The notes under the pieces: model-generated | Told to the model about the DNA's origin: nothing | Database searches by the model: none | What the model saw: only the letters and a program-made list of their open reading frames with translations | Position numbers and translations under genes: made by a program | In this document: piece by piece, positions 14,886-22,105 of the stretch | How the letters are laid out: each line of letters opens with the position of its first letter | Position numbering within the stretch: position 1 is the stretch's first letter | Assembly: GCA_019234295.1 (NCBI GenBank) | Contig: JAFALK010000083.1 | Span: 62,001-126,000, forward strand | Source: Roseateles sp. | GTDB lineage: Bacteria; Pseudomonadota; Gammaproteobacteria; Burkholderiales; Burkholderiaceae_C | Length of the DNA: 64,000 nucleotides | Reading direction: 5' to 3'

Positions 14886-15382
14886 TGTTCCTGCTCGACA
14901 CCGGCATCGTGATGGAGTTGCGCAAGGCCCGGTCCGGACAATCGGATGCAGGGTTGGCGGCCTGGGCGGCCAGCATTGCGCGCCAGAAGCTTTTCATCTC
15001 GGCCTTGAGCCTGCTCGAGATCGAGAACGCCGCGGCGCGCCTGGCGCGCAAGGATCGTGCGGCCGGCCTGGCAGTGCGCGCTTGGATCGACGATGCCGTG
15101 ATCCCGGCCTTCGAGGGGCGCATGCTGCCCGTTGACGCGGCGGTTGTGCGCCGCCGTGCCCAACTGCCCTATGCGAGCACGCGCGACGGCCTGCTCGCGG
15201 CGACCGCGCTCGAGCATGGGCTGACGCTGGTGACGAACCGGGTCTCGGCTTTCCGTTCCGGCCGCGTGAAGGTGCTCAATCCTTCGGGCTATGTAGCCCA
15301 GGCAGGCGACGAGGACGAGGACTGGAGCCATGGAACTCAGACCGGCCAGCAATGGCTGAAAAATCTGTACGTGAGAGCATGA
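14885..15382 (+). CDS. VapC-type PIN domain toxin ribonuclease with extended C-terminus
   Basis: PIN-domain nuclease of a type II toxin-antitoxin pair. Likely active-site residues are Asp5 (MFLLDTG), Glu45 (LSLLEIENA), Asp101 (STRDGLLAATA) and Asn118 (LVTNR). The core ends near LNPSGY at about residue 138, the usual VapC length. The frame then continues for about 28 residues rich in Asp/Glu, giving 165. This extension is what lets the stop overlap the halogenase start (ATGA at 15379). The usual TRN order in the last motif is reversed here to TNR. PIN toxins cut tRNA or rRNA; the target here is unknown. Confidence 0.88.
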   Translation: MFLLDTGIVMELRKARSGQSDAGLAAWAASIARQKLFISALSLLEIENAAARLARKDRAAGLAVRAWIDDAVIPAFEGRMLPVDAAVVRRRAQLPYASTRDGLLAATALEHGLTLVTNRVSAFRSGRVKVLNPSGYVAQAGDEDEDWSHGTQTGQQWLKNLYVRA

Positions 15383-16941
15383 AGCGAAGAATCCTCATCG
15401 TCGGCGGCGGAACGGCTGGCTGGCTGACCGCGGCCTATCTCGCCAAGGCGCTGCGCCTGGCCGAGCGCAGTCAGCTCGAGCTGACGGTGCTGGAGTCGCC
15501 CGACATCGGCAGCGTGGGCGTCGGCGAGGGCACGTTTCCCACCATCCGCAGCACCCTGCAGTTCCTCGGCATCGACGAGCGGCTCTTCATCCGCGAGACC
15601 TCGGCCACCTTCAAGCAGGGCATCCGCTTCGTCGACTGGGCCCGGGCGCCTTCGGTGAGCGAGGGTGGTGGAGGCGGCGAGCGTCACGAGTTCTTCCATC
15701 CCTTTGAAGCGCCGTTCTATGCCGAGGGCCTCAATCTCGTGCCCTACTGGCTTTTGCAGGACGAGGCCACGCGCTTGCCCTTCGCACGAGCCGTCACCAT
15801 CCAGGAGCGCGTGGCCCAGGCTCGCCGAGCGCCCCGACGCACGCACGAGGCCCCGTACACGGCCCCGCTGAATTACGCCTATCACTTCGATGCGCTCAAG
15901 CTCGCGCGACTGCTGGCCGATCACGCACGCATGCTCGGTGTGGGGCATGTCGAGGGCACGGTGAGCCGCGTGGCACTGGATGAGGCGGGTGCCATCGCGC
16001 ACCTGGACACCCTGCAGCACGGCCGCTTCCAGGCCGACCTCTACATCGACTGCACGGGCTTTCGCGCCGAGCTGATCAAGCAGATGCCCGGTGCGGGCTT
16101 CAAGTCCATCCGCGACCAGCTCTTCGTCGACCGCGCGCTCGCCTGCAAGCTCCCGCACGAGGGGCCCGACGCGGCAATGGAAAGCTGCACGATCGCCACG
16201 GCGCACGAGGCCGGCTGGCTGTGGGAGATCGGCCTGCAGGGCTCGCGCGGCCTCGGCTGTGTCTATTCGAGCGAGCACATGAGCGAGGAGCGTGCCGCCG
16301 AGATCCTGCGCCGCTACGCGGGCCCCGGGCACGAGCAGGTGGAGATGCGCAACATCCCCTTTGCCGTCGGTTACCGCGAGCAGCAGTGGATCCGCAACTG
16401 CGTGGCCGTGGGCTTGTCGGCCGGCTTCCTCGAACCGCTCGAGTCCACCGGCCTCGTGCTCATCGAGGCGGCCATCGGCATGATTGCAGAGATGCTGCCG
16501 CACAGCGGCCCCATCTCCGCGCCGGCGCGGCGCTTCAACGAGCTGATGACGACGCGCTTCGAGAACATCGTCAACTTCCTCAAGCTCCACTACTGCGTGA
16601 GTCAGCGCCCGGAGCCGTTCTGGCGCGACAACGCGCAGGCCGCCTCCATCCCCGACCGGCTCGCCGACTTGCTCGAGCAGTGGAAGATCCGACCGCCTGG
16701 CCGCTTCGACTTCGTCCTCGACACCGAGACCTTCGCCTTCTTCAACTACCAGTACATCCTCTACGGCATGGGCTTTCGTACTGACCTGCGTGCAGGCCGC
16801 GCGGACTTCACGCAAGTGGACGAGGCAGACAGGCTCTTTGCGAAGATCGGGCGCTTCAGCGAGCGCGCGCTCGTGGACCTGCCGAGTCATCGGGCCTTGA
16901 TCCAGCAGATGCATGCTGCTGCGGGGCGCGTCTCTGTCTGA
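15379..16941 (+). CDS. Flavin-dependent halogenase (tryptophan 7-halogenase family)
   Basis: 520-residue FADH2-dependent halogenase-family protein. The N-terminal GGGTAGW (FAD-binding GxGxxG) is present, the catalytic lysine falls at Lys79 (TFKQGIRF), the same number as in PrnA, and Glu355 sits in EPLESTG, matching the catalytic glutamate. The WxWxIP motif reads WLWEIG, so the Pro is Gly, as seen in the broad family that includes enzymes of unknown substrate. ATG 15379 is chosen because it overlaps the vapC stop; ATG 15352 would extend into vapC. No flavin reductase or biosynthetic cluster is adjacent, and no signal peptide is seen. The substrate cannot be inferred. Confidence 0.88.
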   Translation: MKRRILIVGGGTAGWLTAAYLAKALRLAERSQLELTVLESPDIGSVGVGEGTFPTIRSTLQFLGIDERLFIRETSATFKQGIRFVDWARAPSVSEGGGGGERHEFFHPFEAPFYAEGLNLVPYWLLQDEATRLPFARAVTIQERVAQARRAPRRTHEAPYTAPLNYAYHFDALKLARLLADHARMLGVGHVEGTVSRVALDEAGAIAHLDTLQHGRFQADLYIDCTGFRAELIKQMPGAGFKSIRDQLFVDRALACKLPHEGPDAAMESCTIATAHEAGWLWEIGLQGSRGLGCVYSSEHMSEERAAEILRRYAGPGHEQVEMRNIPFAVGYREQQWIRNCVAVGLSAGFLEPLESTGLVLIEAAIGMIAEMLPHSGPISAPARRFNELMTTRFENIVNFLKLHYCVSQRPEPFWRDNAQAASIPDRLADLLEQWKIRPPGRFDFVLDTETFAFFNYQYILYGMGFRTDLRAGRADFTQVDEADRLFAKIGRFSERALVDLPSHRALIQQMHAAAGRVSV

Positions 16942-16954
16942 CCCCCCCGGGGGG
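16942..16954. terminator. C7G6 homopolymer hairpin directly after the halogenase stop
   Basis: Seven C followed by six G immediately after TGA. It can fold back but has no loop sequence and no T-run, so it is at best a weak rho-dependent or structural 3' end. Listed because it is the only candidate transcript end for the TA-halogenase operon. Confidence 0.3.
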
Positions 16955-16962
16955 CGGAACTC

Positions 16963-17011
16963 GGCGCTCGGCGCTCAGGGCTCAGGGCTCAGGGCTCGGG
17001 GCTCAGGGCTC
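16963..17011. repeat. Heptanucleotide tandem repeat (RGGGCTC, 7 units)
   Basis: Seven consecutive 7-bp units: two of GGCGCTC, then AGGGCTC three times, GGGGCTC and AGGGCTC, with a partial eighth. It is noncoding and lies just downstream of the halogenase gene. A 7-bp period would shift frame if it were coding. Confidence 0.9.
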
Positions 17012-17260
17012 GGGGCACATGCCGCACGCAGGTCTATTGCCGTGGGCTGCGGCGAATTTTGCGTGAAGTGTCAGGGCGTCGGCCAACGCGGTACGGCAGA
17101 TCTCTGATTCGTCTGAATCCCCGCGGCGATGCTTGCACCGATTGCGAAGCTCGTAGTGGCCCAAGGCCAAGGAAATTGCCATGTAGTGCTGACGCGCTGC
17201 GTTGCAGCGGATTTCATGCTTCGACTGGGGCCGCGCGACGACGAAGGCCGCAATTTCCAA
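17003..17260 (-). CDS. Uncharacterised 85-codon open frame, possibly the remains of a gene
   Basis: The minus-strand frame reads LEIAAFVVARPQSKHEIRCN and onward with protein-like composition (helix-forming, mixed charge), ending ACGMCPEP. It would need a TTG start at 17260, while the open frame extends about 15 codons further upstream to a stop, suggesting the true start is lost. No Shine-Dalgarno is visible. I do not recognise the family. It sits beside other short broken frames in an accessory stretch. It may be a fragment, or chance. Confidence 0.3.
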   Translation of the reverse strand: MEIAAFVVARPQSKHEIRCNAARQHYMAISLALGHYELRNRCKHRRGDSDESEICRTALADALTLHAKFAAAHGNRPACGMCPEP

Positions 17261-17295
17261 GGTGCGAGCGAGAAGTTCTGAGGGGTCCGGGCTCT

Positions 17296-17450
17296 CTATT
17301 GGTTTTTTTTGCCGTCAGCAGCATTGCGCTGGTCGCAGACGAAGGTCAGAAGAACATCGGCACGGCGCTGCCGAAGCGGTCTTTCAAATACTCAATGAAC
17401 GGCGCAAGGATCGAATACTCTGCGGTGCGCTCGGAGAAGTAGCTTGGCAT
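17296..17450 (-). pseudogene. Small hypothetical gene apparently broken by a single-base deletion
   Basis: The minus-strand ATG 17450, preceded by AGGA, opens MPSYFSERTAEYSILAPFIE, then YLKDRFGSAVPMFF and a TGA at 17346. If one G is restored at that point the frame continues as W-TFVCDQRNAADGKKNQ to a TAG at 17296, giving 51 residues in total. The smooth continuation suggests a recent one-base deletion, but a genuine 35-residue protein or chance cannot be excluded. Family not recognised. Confidence 0.35.
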
Positions 17451-17502
17451 GTTCCTGATACTACGGGGTATATGCGCCACCCGTGCGTTCCGAAAACCTC
17501 CT

Positions 17503-17772
17503 ATGCAGACCTTCGCCTCCATCGCCTCCCGCGCCATCCTGATTGCTGGCCAGCCCAACAGCGGCTGGTCCGGCTGCGACGAGGGGACACCCGGCTCCTT
17601 TGAGCTCGACTTCGCTCTTCAGGTCACAAGCGATGGTGGCAAGGGCTACCTGCTCGTGTACAAGTCACTAGATGGGCAATATGCCGGCGACACTTGGCAC
17701 CAGACAATTGAAGAGGCATACGCCTCGGCCGAAGAGCAGTTTGGGATCGAGCGTGGAGAGTGGGCCGAGTAG
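17503..17772 (+). CDS. Small hypothetical protein (89 aa)
   Basis: From ATG 17503: MQTFASIASRAILIAGQPNS, then FELDFALQVTSDGGKGYLLVYKSLDGQYAGDTWHQTIEEAYASAEEQFGIERGEWAE given in parts here as FELDFALQVTSDGGKGYLLV and GDTWHQTIEEAYASAEEQFG. The pattern of alternating beta strands and one helix ending in an E/W-rich tail resembles small immunity-like or addiction-associated proteins, but I cannot name the family. The frame is open from 17449; ATG 17503 is favoured by sequence character, although CCTCCT rather than a Shine-Dalgarno precedes it. No toxin partner is visible nearby. Confidence 0.5.
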   Translation: MQTFASIASRAILIAGQPNSGWSGCDEGTPGSFELDFALQVTSDGGKGYLLVYKSLDGQYAGDTWHQTIEEAYASAEEQFGIERGEWAE

Positions 17773-17779
17773 TCGGCCC

Positions 17780-17965
17780 CTAGAACTCGTCGCCAGGTTC
17801 GGTGACGACGTACTCGACGCCGACGTTCCAGAGCGCCAGCGCAAGCTTTGCTGAAGTGGCCGTTTCGAGAGCCGCTCCAGCGCGCGTTTCGCGCGTGAAC
17901 GTGTGGAGCGCCTCCCAGGCCTCGCCGACGGTCATGTCGACTTCATGCGGCCGGAGATTGAGCAA
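17780..17965 (-). CDS. Short hypothetical ORF, possible C-terminal fragment
   Basis: The minus-strand frame contains MTVGEAWEALHTFTRETRAG, then AALETATSAKLALALWNVGV and EYVVTEPGDEF before its stop. It reads like the C-terminal half of a small helical protein. Starts available are a TTG at 17965 or ATG 17935, neither with a Shine-Dalgarno, so truncation is possible. It is convergent with the 17503-17772 gene, 7 bp apart. Family unknown. Confidence 0.4.
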   Translation of the reverse strand: MLNLRPHEVDMTVGEAWEALHTFTRETRAGAALETATSAKLALALWNVGVEYVVTEPGDEF

Positions 17966-18095
17966 GGGCGCCCGCTGAAAAAAGGGGGCAGCTCGAAATC
18001 GTGCGACCGGCGGTGAGCATCATGTGAGCGGGCCGACGGTGACCCCAGGGTGGGGCAGCGTCGGCCAGTTTTCGTGCGGCGGCCAAATGCTGCAA

Positions 18096-18119
18096 CGCAC
18101 CAACGGTGCGAATCGCACC
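18096..18119. promoter_or_regulatory. Alternating inverted repeats CGCACC/GGTGCG upstream of urtA (possible NtrC-type enhancer)
   Basis: CGCACC-AAC-GGTGCG-AAT-CGCACC forms two overlapping inverted repeats about 95 bp upstream of the sigma-54 promoter, the usual distance for an enhancer-binding site. NtrC sites have GCACC...GGTGC arms but with a 5-nt spacer; here it is 3 nt, so the assignment to NtrC is tentative. Confidence 0.45.
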
Positions 18120-18192
18120 GCGACAGGGCTGCCATGGGCCGTAACCGTGCGCCTTGGCGGGGCCCCAGCGGGATGTGACGGAGTGCACAGTC

Positions 18193-18208
18193 TGGCACGA
18201 GGCTTGCA
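18193..18208 (+). promoter_or_regulatory. Sigma-54 (RpoN) promoter of the urt operon
   Basis: TGGCACGAGGCTTGCA matches the sigma-54 consensus TGGCACG-N4-TTGCW at every defined position, with GG (18194-18195) and GC (18206-18207) separated by exactly 10 nt. Transcription would begin near 18219, about 40 nt before the urtA ATG. Nitrogen-limitation control of urea uptake through RpoN and NtrC is well known. Confidence 0.9.
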
Positions 18209-18260
18209 TTCGTGCCCTTCAGCAACTCGGCCCCTCACATCCAACCTCAGAGGACTCCCA

Positions 18261-19517
18261 ATGCTTCGCCGTTCTGCTCTCGCGCTGGCCGCTGCTGCCA
18301 GCCTGCTGGCCCCCGCCACCGTCTTCGCCGCCGACACCATCAAGGTCGGCGTGCTGCACTCGCTGTCGGGCACCATGGCCATCTCCGAGACCGTGCTCAA
18401 GGACACGGTGCTGATGGCCATCGACGAGATCAACGCCAAGGGCGGCCTGCTGGGCAAGAAGCTGGAGCCGGTGGTCGTGGACCCGGCCTCCAACTGGCCG
18501 CTGTTCGCCGAGAAGGCCAAGCAGCTGATCAGCCAGGACAAGGTCGCCGTCGTGTTCGGGTGCTGGACCTCGGTGAGCCGCAAGTCGGTGCTGCCGGTGT
18601 TCGAGCAGACCAACTCGTTGCTCTTCTACCCGGTCCAGTACGAGGGCGAGGAGCTGAGCAAGAACGTGTTCTACACGGGCGCCGCGCCTAACCAGCAGGC
18701 TATCCCCGCCGTCGAATACCTGATGAGCAAGGACGGCGGCGGCGCGAAGCGCTTCGTGCTGCTGGGCACCGACTACGTCTACCCCCGCACGACCAACAAG
18801 ATCCTGCGGGCCTTCTTGCACAGCAAGGGCGTGGCCGATGCCGACATCATGGAGGACTACACGCCCTTCGGCCATGCCGACTACCAAAGCATCATCGCCA
18901 AGATCAAGAAGTTCGCCGCCGAGGGCAAGAAGACGGCCGTCATCTCCACCATCAACGGCGACTCCAACGTGCCCTTCTACAAAGAGCTCGGCAACCAGGG
19001 CCTGAAGGCGACCGACGTGCCGGTGGTGGCGTTCTCGGTGGGTGAGGAAGAGCTGCGCGGCGTGGATGCCAAGCCGCTCGTGGGCCACCTCGCGGCCTGG
19101 AACTACTTCATGTCCATCAAGGCGCCGGCCAACGACGAGTTCATCAAGAAGTGGAGCGCCTACGCCAAGGCCAAGGGCATCCCCGGCCACAAGGACAAGC
19201 CGCTCACCAACGACCCGATGGAGGCCACCTACATCGGCATCAACATGTGGGCGCAGGCCGTCAAGAAGGCGGGCAGCACCGACACCGACAAGGTCATCGC
19301 CGCGATGGCGGGCCAGACCTTCACTGCGCCGTCGGGCATCACGTCCAAGATGGACGAGAAGAACCACCACCTGCACAAGTCGGTGTTCATCGGCGAGGTC
19401 AAGGCGGACGGCCAGTTCAACGTGGTGTGGAAGACGCCGGGGCCGGTCAAGGCGCAGCCGTGGAGCCCGTACATCCCCGAGAACAAGGGCAAAAAAGACG
19501 AGCCTGAAAAGAAGTAA
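18261..19517 (+). CDS. urtA: Urea ABC transporter substrate-binding protein
   Basis: Periplasmic urea-binding protein of the UrtABCDE high-affinity importer. The 418-residue product starts with a signal peptide (MLRRSALALAAAASLLAPATVFAADT, cleaved near AFA-AD), given here as MLRRSALALAAAASLLAPAT then VFAADT. It has family motifs KVGVLHSLSGTMAISE, GCWTSVSRKSVLPVFE, LLFYPVQYEGEE and a C-terminal WSPYIPENKGK. The ATG at 18261 is preceded by CAGAGGAC, a good Shine-Dalgarno. It is the first gene behind a sigma-54 promoter and is followed 9 nt later by urtB. No urease genes occur in the window. Confidence 0.95.
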   Translation: MLRRSALALAAAASLLAPATVFAADTIKVGVLHSLSGTMAISETVLKDTVLMAIDEINAKGGLLGKKLEPVVVDPASNWPLFAEKAKQLISQDKVAVVFGCWTSVSRKSVLPVFEQTNSLLFYPVQYEGEELSKNVFYTGAAPNQQAIPAVEYLMSKDGGGAKRFVLLGTDYVYPRTTNKILRAFLHSKGVADADIMEDYTPFGHADYQSIIAKIKKFAAEGKKTAVISTINGDSNVPFYKELGNQGLKATDVPVVAFSVGEEELRGVDAKPLVGHLAAWNYFMSIKAPANDEFIKKWSAYAKAKGIPGHKDKPLTNDPMEATYIGINMWAQAVKKAGSTDTDKVIAAMAGQTFTAPSGITSKMDEKNHHLHKSVFIGEVKADGQFNVVWKTPGPVKAQPWSPYIPENKGKKDEPEKK

Positions 19518-19526
19518 GCCGACCCC

Positions 19527-21062
19527 GTGCTGCGTCTACTTCTGATCAGCTTGGCCCTGCTGTGCGGCCCGGCCTGGGCGCTGTCGCCCGAACTGGCCGC
19601 GCGCATCGCGGCGGGCGAAGGCGACGATCGCGTGGCCGCGCTGCAGCAGGCCCTGGCCGCGGGCGACGCCTCGCTCGGCCCCTTCCTGCATGCCTTGCAG
19701 GACGGCCGCGTGCGGCTCAAGGGTGGCAAGGCGCTTGTCCTCGCGGAGGGCGCCGCGGCGCCGGCCGATGCCGAGGAGCCCCTGCTGAACAACCGCATGC
19801 GCCGCGAGATCGAGGCGGCGCTCGCCGGACTGGACCTGCTCTCCCAGGACCGCGACACGCGGGCGAAGGCGCTGACGACGCTGCGCGACGACGCAGACAC
19901 GTCCAAGCTCGCGCTGTTCGAGAAGGCGCTGGCCGCCGAGAGCGATGCCGGGCTGCGCAGCCAGCTGAGTGCGCTGGTGGCCGGCGCCAAGCTGTCGTCC
20001 ACCGACCCCGGCCAGCGCCGCGCCGCCGCGGCCGAGCTGGCCGGCAGTGCCGACCCCGCCACGCGCGCGCTGCTGCTTGAAAAGCTCAGCGCCGAGACCG
20101 ACCCCGGCGCCAAAGCTGCGATGCAGCAGACCATCGACGCCGTCGCCGCGCGCCTGGCCTGGGGCGAGCGCGCGCAGCTGCTGTTCTCGGGCCTGAGCCT
20201 GGGCTCGGTGCTGCTGCTGGTGGCGTTAGGCCTGGCCATCACCTACGGGCTGATGGGCGTCATTAACATGGCCCACGGCGAGTTGCTGATGGTGGGCGCC
20301 TATGCGACCTACAGCGTGCAGCAGGTGTTTCGCGCGTGGGCTCCGGGCGCTTTTGATTACTACCTCTGGGTGGCGCTGCCGGCCAGCTTCGTGGCCGCCG
20401 CGCTGGTGGGCGCGGCTATGGAGCGCACCGTCATCCGTTGGCTCTACGGCCGCCCGCTGGAGACGCTGCTCGCCACCTGGGGCCTGAGCCTTGTGCTGAT
20501 GCAGGCCGTGCGCAGCCTCTTCGGCGCGCAGAACGTGGCGGTGGAGAACCCGGCCTGGCTCTCGGGCGGCTGGGCGCTGCTGCCCAACTTGACCTTGCCC
20601 TACAACCGCATCGCCATCCTCGCCTTCGCGGCGATGGTGCTGGCCGGCATGGCGCTGCTGCTGGCGCGTACGCGCCTGGGGCTGATGGTGCGCGGTGTCA
20701 CGCAAAACCGCCGCATGGCCGCCTGCGTAGGTGTCAACACCGCCAAGGTCGACACCCTGGCCTTTGCGCTCGGCTCGGGCATCGCGGGCCTGGCGGGTTG
20801 TGCGCTGAGTCAGATCGGCAACGTGGGGCCGGACCTTGGCCAGAGCTACATCGTCGACGCCTTCATGGTGGTCGTGCTCGGCGGCGTCGGCCAGCTCGCG
20901 GGCACGGTCTACGCGGGCCTGGGTTTGGGTGTGCTGTCCAAGCTGCTGGAGGGCTGGCAGGGTGCCGTGCTTGCCAAAATCGCGCTGCTGATGCTGCTGG
21001 TGCTCGTCATCCAGAAAAAGCCGCAGGGCTTGTTTGCGTTGAAGGGCAGGGCGGTGGAATGA
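19527..21062 (+). CDS. urtB: Urea ABC transporter permease UrtB with periplasmic N-terminal extension
   Basis: Inner-membrane permease of the LivH type, 511 residues. A signal sequence (MLRLLLISLALLCGPAWA) is followed by a helical-repeat-like extension of about 190 residues, as is typical for UrtB. The permease core follows, with GLSLGSVLLLVALGLAITYG, MGVINMAHGELLMVGAY and a C-terminal FMVVVLGGVGQLAGT segment. Translation starts at GTG 19527, 9 nt after urtA. The stop overlaps urtC by ATGA. Confidence 0.94.
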   Translation: MLRLLLISLALLCGPAWALSPELAARIAAGEGDDRVAALQQALAAGDASLGPFLHALQDGRVRLKGGKALVLAEGAAAPADAEEPLLNNRMRREIEAALAGLDLLSQDRDTRAKALTTLRDDADTSKLALFEKALAAESDAGLRSQLSALVAGAKLSSTDPGQRRAAAAELAGSADPATRALLLEKLSAETDPGAKAAMQQTIDAVAARLAWGERAQLLFSGLSLGSVLLLVALGLAITYGLMGVINMAHGELLMVGAYATYSVQQVFRAWAPGAFDYYLWVALPASFVAAALVGAAMERTVIRWLYGRPLETLLATWGLSLVLMQAVRSLFGAQNVAVENPAWLSGGWALLPNLTLPYNRIAILAFAAMVLAGMALLLARTRLGLMVRGVTQNRRMAACVGVNTAKVDTLAFALGSGIAGLAGCALSQIGNVGPDLGQSYIVDAFMVVVLGGVGQLAGTVYAGLGLGVLSKLLEGWQGAVLAKIALLMLLVLVIQKKPQGLFALKGRAVE

Positions 21063-22105
21063 AGAAGGCGCTGTTCATCGCCGGCGCGGCCGTGCTGCTG
21101 CTCGCGCCCTTCCTGCACCTGGCCTTCCCGCCCGGCCACCCGATGCACCTGAGTGAGTTCTACGTGGGCCTGCTCGGCAAGTTCTTGTGCTTTGCGATCT
21201 GCGCGCTGGCGCTGGATTTGATCTGGGGTTTTGGCGGCATCCTGTCGCTCGGCCACGGCCTCTTCTTCGCGCTGGGCGGCTACGGCATGGGCATGTACCT
21301 CATGCGCCAGATCGGCCGCGACGGTCAGTACCAGACCGACCTGCCGGACTTCATGGTGTTCCTGAACTGGAAGGCGCTGCCCTGGTATTGGGCGCTCAGC
21401 GACTCGCTTGTGGCCCAGCTCTTCCTGGCGTTTGCGGTGCCGGGCTTGCTGGCCGCGGTGTTCGGCTGGTTCGCCTTTCGCTCGCGCATCCAGGGCGTGT
21501 ACTTCTCGATCATCACGCAGGCGCTCACGGTGGCGGCCATGCTGCTGTTCTTTCGCAATGAGACGGGCTTTGGCGGCAACAACGGCTTCACGGATTTCAA
21601 GCGCATTGCGGGCCTGCCCATCACGTCGCCCGGCATGAAAGTGGCGCTGTGCGTGGCGAGCGCCGTGGCGCTGATCGTTTGCTACCTCGTCGCCCGCTGG
21701 CTCACGCAAAGCCGCTGGGGCCGCATCTTGCAGGCCATCCGAGACGCCGAGGGGCGCGTGCGCTTCCTGGGCTACGACCCGGTCGCATTCAAGCTCAGCG
21801 CTTACGTCATCTCGGCGCTGATGTGCGCGCTGGCCGGCATCCTCTACGTGCCGCAGGTCGGCATCATCAACCCGAGCGAGATGAGCCCGGCGGCCAGCAT
21901 CGAGATGGCCATCTGGGCGGCGGTGGGCGGGCGCGGCACGCTGCTCGGGCCGGTGCTCGGCGCCTTCTTCGTCAACGGCACGAAATCGGTCTTCACGGTC
22001 TGGTGGCCTGAGGGTTGGCTGTATGTGCTGGGTGCGCTCTTCATCGCCGTGACGCTCTTCCTGCCCACGGGCCTGGTGGGCTTGGCAAGGAGGTTGCGCA
22101 AATGA
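21059..22105 (+). CDS. urtC: Urea ABC transporter permease UrtC
   Basis: LivM-type permease, 348 residues, starting MKKALFIAGAAVLLLAPFLH. Conserved segments include LIWGFGGILSLGHGLFFALG, ETGFGGNNGFTDF and MAIWAAVGGRGTLLGPVLGA. It forms the membrane channel together with UrtB. ATGA overlaps occur at both ends (urtB and urtD), consistent with coupled translation of the transporter. Confidence 0.94.
   Translation: MKKALFIAGAAVLLLAPFLHLAFPPGHPMHLSEFYVGLLGKFLCFAICALALDLIWGFGGILSLGHGLFFALGGYGMGMYLMRQIGRDGQYQTDLPDFMVFLNWKALPWYWALSDSLVAQLFLAFAVPGLLAAVFGWFAFRSRIQGVYFSIITQALTVAAMLLFFRNETGFGGNNGFTDFKRIAGLPITSPGMKVALCVASAVALIVCYLVARWLTQSRWGRILQAIRDAEGRVRFLGYDPVAFKLSAYVISALMCALAGILYVPQVGIINPSEMSPAASIEMAIWAAVGGRGTLLGPVLGAFFVNGTKSVFTVWWPEGWLYVLGALFIAVTLFLPTGLVGLARRLRK

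Noticed and set aside
18105..18119. GGTGCGAATCGCACC resembling a tRNA T-stem
   Set aside because: It is part of a longer alternating inverted repeat and has no cloverleaf context; the regulatory reading fits better.
18219..19376. 385-codon minus-strand frame over urtA
   Set aside because: A shadow of urtA; His/Val/Asp-rich composition typical of antisense GC-rich frames.
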